A DNA stretch of 64,000 bases from Gymnorhina tibicen. Taxonomy: Eukaryota; Chordata; Aves; Passeriformes; Artamidae. Positions 24,201 through 35,561 of the stretch are shown here, piece after piece (the stretch's first letter is position 1; each line of letters starts with the position of its first letter). Both the position numbers and the translations under genes were made by a program. The notes beneath the pieces are model-generated. The model was given only the letters and a program-made list of their open reading frames with translations, was not told the origin of the DNA and did no database searches. Location: the NCBI GenBank assembly GCA_013399875.1, contig VXAZ01009368.1, forward strand, positions 68,607-132,606, read 5' to 3'.

Positions 24201-27200
24201 ATGTAATTCAGGTATGTATTCATTCATATAACCACAGTATTCAGATTGTAGTCTTTAAGGACAGGCAACATTGGATTACCCCATCTTGGCTCAGCTTCCT
24301 GTGCTGGGCATTTGATGTGAGATAAGATAAAACATGAAACAATTGATGTTTAACAGAGCTGCAGACTAACCCATAAAAGAATAATTGGTGGCTTGTTGTC
24401 ACTAGATTTAACATTAAGTGGAGTTTTTTTTAAATTACCCAACCAGACAAATAACACGCCTTGTCATTGGCCAGGTGTAAAATCAACGTATTTCAGCTAA
24501 TTCTGAGAAGGGCTGACTTTGGATAATCCCTGCCAATGGTTTTGGAGTTCTTTGAAATTAAAGCCTTGTTTTTCCAGTCAGCATGCTGCACACATACTTG
24601 AAATAATTAAGTGAATATTTAAATGTTTGACTTGTGCTATTAACATATAAAAGAATTTTCCTATTCATTTGAAAGGTAACAGCTTCAACTTCAAAATAAT
24701 TGACACTTTCATTAAATATGGTGTTCATGGTCATTCTCAAAAAGTTCTAAGTTCCTTTTTAAAAACATAATAATCCCATTTGAGTATGTCTGGGGTTGAA
24801 GATCCTTTGCATAAGAGAACAGACACTTAAATTTAGAATTAGAGTGCTTTAGCTATATAACATCCTGAGCAATCTCTTATCTTGTGTGCATTCAGAGATT
24901 TACTGAAATATTGCTGGGAAAAAACCAAACCAAACCAAAACAACCCCCCAGAAATAAGGGTCACCTACTGTGGAGTCATTGCAGTCTCTCTAGACAGCTT
25001 GGCCAGTGTCTGCCACTGATGACTGCCAGACTTGCTCTTGGAAATTATATTCTTCAACTGAGTAGGTGAAAAAATGGTTGTGGTGCTTCTTCCTCTTCCA
25101 AAGTTGACATATAAATCCAAGTCACAATATCTAAAAAGTTGAAGAGATTATTCCATTTTATAACCTCTCAGATGCCTTGTCTTGTCATATTCCTAATGTG
25201 GACAGAAAGGTTTACCGTATGTCTTGTGAAAGATTAAGTTTATATTGAGTATGAGAGGTACACGTCAGCTGGTAGGACAGCAAGGAGATAACTTTTTGGT
25301 GTCTGGTCTTCAGTAAAAATATGTGGGTTGGAAAAAGAATTGATCAATTTCGCCAATATCTCAAAGCAAATTCTGAATAATTTAGGTACATACAATTTCT
25401 CTTCTCCAAATTCTAAGTATTGCTTGAAAAGAAGATTGATTAAGAGGCCAATTTAGATGATATTCCAAGACTGCCTTATCAAGATTGGGATCTTCATGTT
25501 ATCTTACCCTGATAGTTTGCCACACAATGGTTTGGCTAGAGAGGTCCAGATGAAAGCTGCTGAAATCTCAGGAAAATTGTAAAGGTCTCAGTCAGTAGCA
25601 GATTCACAGCTGACAAAGAAGTGTTCAAGAAAAGTGGAATCAATGTGTGATTTTTTTGTGAAATTTGGCTTAATACAGCTGAACAGATTCAACTGGATTC
25701 AGTGCTAGCAAAGGAGGACCAGCATGGTGATGATTACTTCAAAACACAGCACCTAGGGGTGATTGTGAAGAACCTAGTTCTGTTCCTGTTTTTAACACCA
25801 GAAATGTGTTTGAAGCTGCTAATATGAAAGTCCTCCAGATATATCATTTGTTCAGCCTCCTCACAGTTCTCTGGCATTCTCAGCCTACTTAGCTGCCTAG
25901 GGACTTCTTTAAAGGAGCTATGCTTCACATCTAATTAGAAGACTCTGCATCTTTTTCTAAGATTAATCCAACTATCAAAGTCCTATTTCAAGCAGGTACC
26001 AAAACTGCCTGCCAACAAAGGGGCTGGTACAGTTGCTTGAATAATAGCGTTGGGGAAGTTCATGTTGAGGATATCTGGGCTAAAGGATTTCTCAGAATCA
26101 GGTTCTTCCTGATTCCCGGTCAGAAGGGATATCAATAGCCTAAATCAGAAAAAGCCTAGATGAGCATAAGACATAGTTACATGAGTAAACAGGAGGGTTT
26201 ACTTCTGGGAATAGTTGAACTAGTAAGGTATGGCTTTCTTATCGACAGTATTTTACCATTGGGTTTCAGTGTCTTTGATAAGATAAAAGCATCCCTCATG
26301 GCTTTCTCCACATCTGGGGCTCACAGAACACCTTGCTCTTTTTTCTGGTTTCCTCTGGGATTGAGTTAATTTTCTTCCTAGTAACCAGTACAGTACTGTG
26401 GGCTTCGATTCAGTATGAGACTGATGTTGATAACACACTGATGGCTCAGTTGTTGCTCAGCAGTGCTTGCCCTGAGCCAGGGGCTCTTCAGATTCCCATG
26501 CTCTGCCAGTGAGGAGCTGCACAAGGACCTGGGAGGGAGCATGGCCAGGACAGCTGGCCCAAAATGACCAAAGGGATATTCCAGACCTTACAATGTCACG
26601 CCCAATATATAAAGTGTGGGGATTTGGGCTGGGAGGGGCATGTTCTTGCACTTAGCTACAAGGGGAAGTGGACGGGAAGTGTGCTTTGTGGAGGAACTAT
26701 CATGGTACCAGGTGTTTCCTGGCTGCAGCAGATCATTGGGGAAAATAAGCAAATTTTGAGGGGCCACTTGTTATTTGTGACAGAGTTGCATTGTTGGACT
26801 AAGTATCAGAAGTTCTTCAAAATTAAGAATGCCAAACATATGAACAGAAACCCACGTTTTCAGGTTACTTGGGCTCTTACCACAATTAGTTCAATATGCA
26901 AAATATCATTATGGATTTAAAATCTTTCTTGCGTTGTCAGCTGGTCATGAAATAAGCAGGTTGTCTGTAACTATAAACTGTGTTCCAAGTTTGTCTCTGC
27001 TAGCATGAACCCATTCAGAGAACAGTCCAGTGCAAACAAGTGTCCAGTCAGGCACGCGTTTGGATGGTGTAATGAGCGGCACAGAAATAATCAGCCTGCC
27101 CAGAAGTATCACTTCTGCTAGCACCTTTCAGCAATAATGCAGCACTGTTATTCCAACCAGTTAGGCAGCCAGACTGTTTCTTCACTGAGGTCTACTCTTG

Positions 27201-27739
27201 CTCATGGAAAAAAATAAAAGCATACAAGTACTGTGTACCAAGACTGAGAAACTAAACTTTAGAAATTTTAATTACTTAGAAGCTGCATTTAACCCAGACC
27301 TTTTAAAGAGATAAAGAATAACTTTACTTTTCAGCTTTGTAAGCACCCTTGTAACCTGCCTGTCTCCCTTTCCAACATCTTTTCCTAAACAAAAATCCTG
27401 AAGAATCCTGACAGATAATGTTTGTCCACCATCTTCCATGCTGGAATAACTATTCACTGTCTTGTGGAACAGTATTGGTACAGCAGTCAGATAACATAGG
27501 AAAGGGTGCAGAAAAATAAGTTGTTTTCTAGATAACACAAATGTGTTTACTGATACTGACTTATGTGTCTTTAATCATCTACTGAGACAAGAGCAGCTTC
27601 TACACTTGCCCTGATAGTGAGACACTTTGTGACTTCATGTAAATAATTGGTTCAACTTCCACTCTCCGGTCTTGAATTAGATTTTTAGAGTGTTACTAGT
27701 AATCAGTTACAAAGTGCATAAACTCAACACATACTTGAA

Positions 27740-27740
<1 letters not shown>
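21223..27740. other. Intergenic sequence, nothing recognised
   Basis: About 6.5 kb of AT-rich sequence between CR1 fragments. Only short uninterrupted frames occur, with no recognised protein motif. No tRNA, rRNA or long tandem repeat was seen. Confidence 0.5.
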
Positions 27741-27775
<35 letters not shown>

Positions 27776-27797
27776 TGTATGTGTGTATGTATGTATA
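27741..27797. repeat. (TATG)n tetranucleotide microsatellite
   Basis: A TATATATATG start is followed by about a dozen TATG units, with one GTGTG interruption near 27781. It directly abuts the CR1 tail on its right. Confidence 0.95.
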
Positions 27798-28430
27798 TAA
27801 TAGAATCTCGGAATGGCTTGGGTTGAAAGGGACCTTAAAGATCATCTCGTTCCAAACCTCCTCCCCCATGGGCAGGGCAATTGCTTAAAGCCTAATCCAA
27901 CCTGGCCTTGAGCACTTGCAGGGATGGGGCATCCACAGCTTCTCTGTCTCCACAGCCGCTGCCTCACCACGCTCACAGTTAAGAATTTCTTCCTAATAAT
28001 CTAATCTAAACCTACCCTTTTGGAGTCTCTGTATCCATTAGACCAGCAATGGCCCATCAAAATGGTCACAAAGTTTCAACCTTCTGAACTTACTCCCTCT
28101 AGCCCTCAGTTTAATTTCCTGATTACTATGCAGTTTATTATCCACATTATTTTACTACTAATTTGTTTGTCTGTTATTTTGGACATTCTTCAGGCCTTAA
28201 GTTGCACTTTGTTTCTGAGCATAACTACCATTCGCAGGAACGGGGCACCCACAACATCACCGGGAAACACGTTCTACTGTCTCACCACCCTCACAGTAAG
28301 GAATTTCATCCTAATATCTAATCTAAACCTAGTTTCTGTCAATTTTAAGCCATTCTCCCTTGTCCTTTCACTACATACCCTTGTAGAAAGTTCCTTTCCG
28401 TCTCTCTTTAGCCCCCTTTAGGCACCATTT
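27798..28430 (-). mobile_element. Composite repeat: CR1 tail, unidentified block, second CR1 segment
   Basis: Bases up to about 28017 are a minus-oriented CR1 3' end (TAGAATCTCGGAATGG through TAATCTAAACCTACCC). About 28018-28225 match the non-CR1 block seen at 14777-14985. From about 28230 a second CR1 3' segment starts (CTCACCACCCTCACAGTAAG, TATCTAATCTAAACCTAG, CCATTCTCCCTTGTCCTTTC). The open frame of 133 codons at 28020-28421 is inside this repeat and is not a gene. Confidence 0.75.
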
Positions 28431-31400
28431 ATCAATTTTTAAAAACCCAGACAATGAAGTTTCTTTGTATATGAATAACATCATCAGTAATTTTATCATA
28501 TTGACAGTCTCACATGGTTTCAGGCGGACAGAAAGAAAAAACTCATTCCTTTTTGGCAGCTATCTTATAGGTATGTAGGGACCCCTAAAGAGACGCGATG
28601 GCCTTTTGGGGTTGGATGGCCATCTGGCCAGCCACATCCTTACCCACACAAGCATGATCAGCAACAACCTTCCTCTTCACCAAATACCTGCAGGACTCAT
28701 TTAAAAACCTAGTTACCTTTACTCACAGTCCTGGAGAGTAAAGCTTATCCTCACAGACAGCAGTGCCACAAACTGCATCACATTGACCCACCAGTGCTTC
28801 ACCTCTTCAAGCCTTCTCAGTGACTGGCAGTTTCTCCAAGGAAACTTCTGAAATGGAAGTTCAGTTCATTCTGGCTGTTGGTATTTCCTTTCCTAGGAGT
28901 AGACATCCATTGCTAGAGTGACTGAACATGGATTTCTGCTCCAGCCTGGAAATACGGGAGTAGGCAAATGTTGCTGGAGGCATGAACAGGTCACAGGGTG
29001 TGGAACTATTACTAGAATTACTGGGGAAAGACTATTGAGACTAAAGTTATATCCACATCCTAAGAGAGGTTATAATGGTAAGGAAACTTTCAGAGTGGAA
29101 TGCTATTGGCATGTAAGGAATCTGTTCCCTGAGCAAACATAGCCTTCACCTTTAGATGTTAGCAGCACTGGGGGAGCTTGTGAGCTGACCTTAGAAGAAA
29201 TAGAGTGGAGGGTGGAGCAGAGTGGAGACACCACAGGTAAAATCACTGCCAGTATGGAACTAAATGATGTCCTATAGCTCATAAACCACAGAGCATCTGC
29301 CACACAAGAGATGTATTGGTTGCTGAACTAGCAATTGCTTAGTTTTATGGTAAAATTGTGCCCTGTGGATGACGATTTGCTCGTTACAATACCAAAAAAC
29401 ACCTCCATCCTGAAAGCTACCTGCCTCCAAGGTGTGACCACTGCTCACTGAGCATGTGCTCTGTATTTTTCCAACCTATACCGTTAAAATCAAAATGAGA
29501 AAATTCTACACCAATCGGTAACAAGGGTATATATGACAAGAGTCACTCAAGCTCCACCCAAAACATAAAAAAATAGTACAATGCCTTTGTGTGTGTCAAG
29601 CAAGATATTTTTGTAGGAAAGACACACATTTTGCAAAGCCCTGGTGAAAACTCACCTGTAGCACTGTGGACATTTGTCATTCCTCAGGTTCAAGTAGGAG
29701 AAATTCCATGTAAGGTGAAGGCAAACAAAGACTAAGCAGCAGAATAAGAGCATGGAGGGCCTATGGAAAAAGAACACAACTAGGAGGGCAAGACAAAGGA
29801 AAGCCTGAAAGTCATCACTTTCAAGAAAGATAGCAAGGATGAAGTCCAAAGAAGGAAAAGAGCTACTGAAGTGCAAGGAAAATGATGGTTAAGAACACAA
29901 ACCAATTCAGTACTTTCCAAAAGGAAAACCTCACCATCAACAGTATAGTAGCAAACATCCCTTGGTGTATTGGGAAGAATGGTGAGGAAAGCAAGCATGC
30001 TCTCTATGCCTCTGCAAAGTTCATGCAGAGGAAACCAAAACCCAGTCTTTCACCTCTGGCATCACCACAATCAGATATGCCCTTATTTACATAGTCTGAA
30101 TGTACACACCAATTTTGACACCAACATAGAAAATTACAAGCATAGTACATTCTTTCCTCTTTCAAGGCTCAAAATACTAAATCCTAAAGGAAGAAGAGAC
30201 TTACCAGGCTTTTGTATAGGTTCTGAACATTTCCACAAGAATGGAGGTGGACAAATAACTTTCAGAAAGGTTTAAGTCACCAAGGAGCTTTGAAAGTTTT
30301 ACCATGTGGATGGAGCACATTTTGTATCCCATATAAACACAGCCAACTGGGCAGCTTGGTTTCAGTGGGAAAAGGGGATGTGAGGGTGATAGCAACAATG
30401 GGCTGTTTTACAGTTTGGAAATTTGCCTGGCTGTGCTTTGGGCAGGGATCCAAATGTTCTAGGTCTGAAAATAACCAGCCTTTCCACCACACCTCTTCCC
30501 CCTTGTTTTTCAAAGCCTGTGTTATTTCCGTAGTGGTCTCTTGGCGCCGTTCATTACAGGCAGTGGAATACATCTGGTTACATTTTGGCTTTTGAGCCAA
30601 AAGTGTAGTGATGGCTCCAGGCTGAGCTTGGGAACAAGAGCTTGGGACTCTCCTGGGAGATGTGACCAGTCTGTGTATTGAAGAGGTCTTGCTCACATAC
30701 TCGGGGAACTGCCAGTTGCTAGCACTGAGATCAGGAAGGCACTGGTTCATGGGGATTTTTGCCTTCCCCTGCAGCACCAATCATGACCACTGGTCAGGGC
30801 TCTCCAGTCCCTTTCTTCCAGGTTGCTCATGCACCTCGAAGAAGGCCTCTTGTGCCCTGCAGCTGAGGGGAGGAAGGCTTTTTCCACCCCCATAGTGGGC
30901 TAGAAAGTGTCTCCAGCAGGTATTTTTGCCTTCCTCTGCAGCACTGAGCGCGGCCTCTTGCCAGGGCTCCTCTGGGCCTTTACAGCTCCATTCCTGCCTG
31001 CTGCACTTGCACTTCCCAGTCATCACTGGTGCCCTGGCTCTCTCTGACGCTCCTGCCCACTGCAAGCTTGGAGCAAGAGTGAGCTCTGCTCTTCACTTCG
31101 CTCCATTTTCCCAGGGGTTCTTGCTTCTGGTGAACAGCCTTGGAAGCCTTCCTTCTTTGCTTGGAAAGGCTCCAGGCTTGCTGTCCCATCCAGAGGCTTG
31201 CTGCCATTTTTCAGCTCTTCCAGAGGACAGTACAAGTGTGGGTCAGGCAGAAGAACACATTTCATTCATCCTTAGCCAAGAAGCACATTTTGGAAGGCAA
31301 AAAGTGTGCTTGATGTCAATATGTGTCCTACTTTGGATAATATCCCATGGTACCACACACCTTTTTGTTCTCTTCTTTTGTGTGTGGTCAGTACCAACCA

Positions 31401-31762
31401 TTCTTCTCATCCTCACTCTTCAGGAAACAGGACTGCTTGGCCTGTATTCCTGCTGCTGCTCTCTGTGCCTCTGTAACTTTTCTTTGCCAAACTGCAAGGA
31501 ATGTTTTTTCAATCTAAAGTGAAGAATGCACCAGCCTACTCCTGGCTACGTGTGCATTGTGTTAATGCTATGAAACAGACTCAGAAAAATAACAAAAAAT
31601 GACATGACATTCAGATATAAAATTCAGATATAAAAATAAAATACCATTTCCCTTTGTAATCTTTCAGATTTGTGTCCTTGAACATGTTTTTGAAGATGAA
31701 AGAGCCTTGGTATTTCGGACAAATAACAGTCTCATCGTTATTTGACTCATGGTGAGCATAGG
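28431..31762. other. Intergenic sequence, no supported gene
   Basis: Moderate GC around 30.3-31.5 kb gives open frames of up to 198 codons on the plus strand and 167 on the minus strand. None shows a recognisable domain, splice structure or family resemblance. A weak 167-base internal similarity (30755 and 30922) is noted among the findings. Confidence 0.45.
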
Positions 31763-31828
31763 GAATAGAATAGAATAGAATAGAATAGAATAGAATAGAA
31801 TAGAATAGAATAGAATAGAATAGAATAG
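31763..31828. repeat. (GAATA)n pentanucleotide microsatellite
   Basis: About thirteen near-perfect GAATA/TAGAA units. Read on the minus strand they give a repeating FYSIL open frame, which is a by-product of the repeat. Confidence 0.97.
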
Positions 31829-32660
31829 TTCTGCTATGTTATGCCCAGAGTTCTGCATGACAAGCTATGACCCAGGTCTGAGTGTTCCATCCAGGAGAGC
31901 AGCTCTCTGCGGTTTAAGTCCCAGGCCCATCCAGGAGACAGGGCAGAGACACGTACATCATCACTCAGGCTGAGCTGGAACATGCTCCCAGAGCCCTGGG
32001 CAGGAGTGGGAGGTGGAGAGGGGAGGGCAGCCTATAAGCGCAGCCAGGAACCTGGCAGAAGATCTGCACTGCTCATGTGCTCTCCTGTAGACATTGATGG
32101 TTGGCCACTTTGGAGACAGAGTTTTGGGCCAGATGAACCTCAGATCTGATGGAGCACTGTTGTTCTCTGGGTCTTGTGCTTTAATGGGTTTTTCCAAGGG
32201 AAACAGCTCCGGTATTTCTACAGCTGAGTACAAGGAGAAAAAGTCCACAGGGAAATGAATATGTATTGCTCACATCAAACAGTTTTTAACCATTTAGTTC
32301 TGAAGCACCTCTTGCTCCAGACCAAGGGATTGATCTTAAAGCCCAGATCTTTGATCTGAGCATCAGAGATGAGGGAGTTTGCCATCCTGTGGGAGCCCAG
32401 CTAAACATGGATAAACACAGAAGACTTTCAAAAAACACAGTTCCTACGTGCTTTTTGCAAATGTGTTCAGGTGATCAAATGCTCTCGAGGTTAACCACAA
32501 AGGTACATGTCTCTTTCCTACAAAGTGACAGAGCCAATGACCAGGCTGGGACACAACTGCTCATTCCATCCCTTCTTCTAGTGCAGGCCTGGGAAGAAAT
32601 GTCATCAAACATATCCTGAGCAACTAAGGTATGGAAAGGAGGAGGAAGCAACAAGAGCCA
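31829..32660. other. Intergenic sequence, nothing recognised
   Basis: No gene, RNA or repeat was recognised. A CCTATAAGCGC string near 32030 resembles a TATA element, but nothing else supports a promoter. Confidence 0.4.
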
Positions 32661-33945
32661 AATCAAATCAAATCAAATTGGATCAAATTGAATTGAAAAG
32701 AGCTGAGTTGGAAGAGATGATCATTGAGTCCAACTGCCTGACTACTTCAGGGCTGACCAAAATCAAAAGCATGGTATTAAGGGCATTGTCCAAATGTCTC
32801 TTAAACACTGACAGGCTTGGGGGACTGACCACCTCTCTCGGGAGCCTGTTCCAGGGTTTGATCACCTACTTGGTAAAGAAATGCTTCCTCTTGTCAAGCC
32901 TGAACATCTTCTGAGGGGCGCAGCTTTGAGCCATTCCCACATGGCCCTGGGTCCCAGGGAAAAGAGGGACCTTTTCCCCTTCTTCCCCTCAGAAAATTGT
33001 AGAGACCAGTGAGGTTGCCCCTCAGCCACCTTCTCTCCAAACAAGAAAACCTCAGTGTCCTGAGCTGTTCCTCCCAGGACACCCTGCCAGCCCCTTCCAC
33101 AGCTTTGTTGCCTTCCTCTTGATGCATTCAGGACCTGCACATCCTTTTGAAATTTTGGGGGCCCAGAAGCACACACAACACTAAGGGTGAGGCCACACCA
33201 ACACCAAATACAGCAGGATAATCCCCTCTTTGGAGTGGCTTGTGAAGCTTGATACATCCCAGGACATGGTTTGCCCCCTGGGCTGCCCGGGCACACATGG
33301 CTGACTTCTGTTGAGCCTCCTGTCAGCCCCAGACCCCTTCTGCAGGGCTGCTCTTCACCCACTCCTCACCCAGTTTAGGCTTGTGCCTGCCATTACTCCT
33401 TCCTAGGTGCAGAATCTGGCATTTATTCTTGTTCAATTTCATGCCATTGTTGTTTGCCCAAATGCTCCAAGCTACCCAGATCCCTCTGTAAGCCATCTTG
33501 TCCCTCAGGAGAGTCAGGAGCACCTCCCGGTTTGGAATCATCAGCGAACTTGCTAATGGTGCATTCAAGCCTACATCCAGATCACTGAGAAATATACTGA
33601 ACAGAAATGGACCTAGGATTGATCCCTGAGGAACACCACTGGTGACCAGTCACCAGCCAGATGTGGCCCTGTTCACTGCAACCCTTTTGAGCTCTGCCCT
33701 TCAGCCAGATCTTCACCCAGCACACCATGAACCCACTCATCCCACAGTTGGAAAATTTGTCCCAAAGGATGCTGTGAGATACAGTACCAAAAGCCTTACA
33801 AACTTCCAGAAAAACTCCATCCACCGCATTCCCTTCATCTGCTGGGCAGGTGACCTTATTATAGGATACTAAATTATTTAAACTGGACTTTTTTCTTTAT
33901 GAATCTGCATTGACTATGACTGATGATTGCAGCGTTCTTTAAGTG
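32661..33945 (-). mobile_element. CR1 LINE with reverse-transcriptase remnant (about 1.28 kb)
   Basis: A minus-oriented, 5' truncated CR1 that still shows broken ORF2 coding. Remnants of reverse-transcriptase block KAFGTVSHSILWDKF (about 33795-33750) are followed by the SSPAE and WNRLPREVV C-terminal blocks (about 32850). Stops and frameshifts interrupt it, so it is inactive. An (AAATC)n-like tail lies at 32661-32688. Confidence 0.9.
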
Positions 33946-33961
33946 TAGCCATAGGACAAGT

Positions 33962-34207
33962 CCTAAGTTTTAAATGAAAAAGAGAGTAGATTTAGATTAG
34001 ACATGAGGAAGAAATTGTTCCATCAGGGTGGTGAGGCACTGGCACTGGTAAGCTTGTCCATGATGCCCCATCCCTGGAAGTGTTCAAGGTCAGGTTGGAT
34101 GGGACTCTGAGCAACCCGGTCCAGTTAAAGCTGTCTCTGCCCACGGCAGGGAGCTTGGGTCTTTGTGATCTTTAAGGTCTCTTCCAGCCATTCTGTGATT
34201 CTGCTAT
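33962..34207 (+). mobile_element. CR1 LINE 3' fragment
   Basis: A plus-oriented CR1 tail with GACATGAGGAAGAAATTGTT, TGCCCCATCCCTGGAAGTG, CAGGTTGGATGGGACTCTG and terminal CCATTCTGTGATTCTGC. It begins only ~17 bases from the 5' truncation of the minus-strand CR1. Confidence 0.9.
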
Positions 34208-34850
34208 ACTGTAGGGCAATCTCCCCTGTGTTCACCTCCCCGTTAACTACTGGAATTAAATTTTCTGCATTTCTGGTAGAATTCCCTTTTACTACCTTGT
34301 TCATTATAATTTTTTTGAAGCTTGCAGCCTTCTGACTTTATACACTCATGCTATTATTTTTTATGTGCTTTGGGTCAGAAAACTTTATTCTCACTTTTTA
34401 TATGATTTCCTATTCATTTTCAAATCTCAGTTTCTGGGACATTCTTCCCTGCTGCTCTTTCTCTGCTTTTCAAGTTGTTAATACATTTTTTAAGTCACAG
34501 TCAATGTTTTGCCTGATTTTACCCAATGGATGAGCAGTTCTCCATTTTTTCTGGTTGCAGCTCCCCTTGCACAACTATAAATTTATTTTCTTTCAGGGTT
34601 GTAACTTTATTGGTCATAATTTCAATGAGTTTCATCTTCTTGTAGAAAGTGTTCCTCCATTAGACTGGTCCTCTAGAGAAGACCGTGTCCTGGTCTTTGT
34701 TTGAGGAAGCTGAACACCACTGTCATTATTTTGCTTCCCTTCCTTCCTGGAATAACAGACACCATCACTTTGTGATAATTTTTATACAGGTCACTAAAAT
34801 AAAAAAAAAAACCAAACAAATAATTTAAATAAATATTTCAGTATAGAAAC
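34208..34850. other. Intergenic sequence between CR1 and the RBFA 3' end
   Basis: AT-rich DNA with an A-run at 34798-34811. No gene was recognised. Confidence 0.5.
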
Positions 34851-34856
34851 CATCAT

Positions 34857-35164
34857 TTTATTGGAAATAGTCAACATAACTGCAAGAAGTTTTAGCTCAG
34901 TGCTGCAGTAGGTATATTTTGTCATTACAAAACTGCTCTCCGGTTGGAAGTCCCTCAACTGCAGCAGCTTGAAAGCTGCTTAACAGAATGTCACTAATGG
35001 CAGTTTTTCTTACATACTTTGTACTAGCAAACCTCTTCACATGCGGCAAATCTATTCGTTTGAACGAGGAAATGGTAAGCATTGTACAAAATGAATCTTT
35101 CAGTAGCTATGGCAGTCTTTTATTTTTATTACTGGCAGCCTCCATTTTGAAGGGAGCGGCTTTT
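34857..35164 (-). other. RBFA: RBFA 3' untranslated region (probable)
   Basis: Non-coding sequence follows the RBFA stop. Candidate minus-strand AATAAA signals lie at 35130-35125 and 35124-35119 (about 40 bases after the stop) and at 34862-34857 (about 300 bases after). The distal one gives the more usual spacing, but which is used cannot be told. Confidence 0.55.
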
Positions 35165-35561
35165 TCACTTCATTTGTTTACCAGTAGACTGACTTAAAGT
35201 GTTGTCATCATCCACCTCCAACTCATTCACCTCTTCCTGTAATTCATCCTGCAGCTCATAGTCTGAGGCTGATTCAGCGTTATCATCCCAGTAATCAGCT
35301 TCGTATCTGTCCACTAAGTGTTTCTGTGGCATAACATCGTCATCGTCAGGAGGATTCCTTGTTTTTCTCTTTTTCATTTTCTTTTGAATCTTAGAAAGCT
35401 GCTGCCCCTGCTTCTCTGTCCAGGCAATGCTTTCTATATGTCTTGACACCTTCATTTTTTTGTAGTCCATTATCTGTTTATTCAGCAGTTCATGATCAAT
35501 ACCAAACAGATTAGGCCGCATGGGTGAATCTGAAGATTGAGTTGTTGAAGGGAAGAGTTTA
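35165..35561 (-). CDS. RBFA: RBFA last coding exon
   Basis: Acceptor TTTCCCACAG, then [13 protein letters not shown] leading into [18 protein letters not shown], a strongly conserved RBFA block. Next come a Lys-rich segment and an acidic tail ending STGKQMK. The stop codon is at 35165-35167. Confidence 0.95.

Noticed and set aside
27741..27797. Regular short repeats that could suggest an array with spacers
   Set aside because: Units are four bases with no spacers, a plain microsatellite. The host is a vertebrate, so CRISPR is not expected.
28020..28421. Plus-strand open frame of 133 codons with hydrophobic stretches
   Set aside because: It lies wholly inside a CR1-associated composite repeat, and a related broken frame occurs at 14776. 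Treated as repeat sequence.
30926..31522. Plus-strand open frame of 198 codons
   Set aside because: No recognisable domain, and it is overlapped by frames on the other strand. Kept only as unsupported intergenic sequence.
31664..31858. Minus-strand frame with repeating FYSIL
   Set aside because: It arises from translating the GAATA pentanucleotide microsatellite.
33323..33824. Reverse-transcriptase-like frames that might suggest an endogenous retrovirus
   Set aside because: The motifs and flanking tail are those of the non-LTR LINE CR1. No LTR, gag or env signal was seen.
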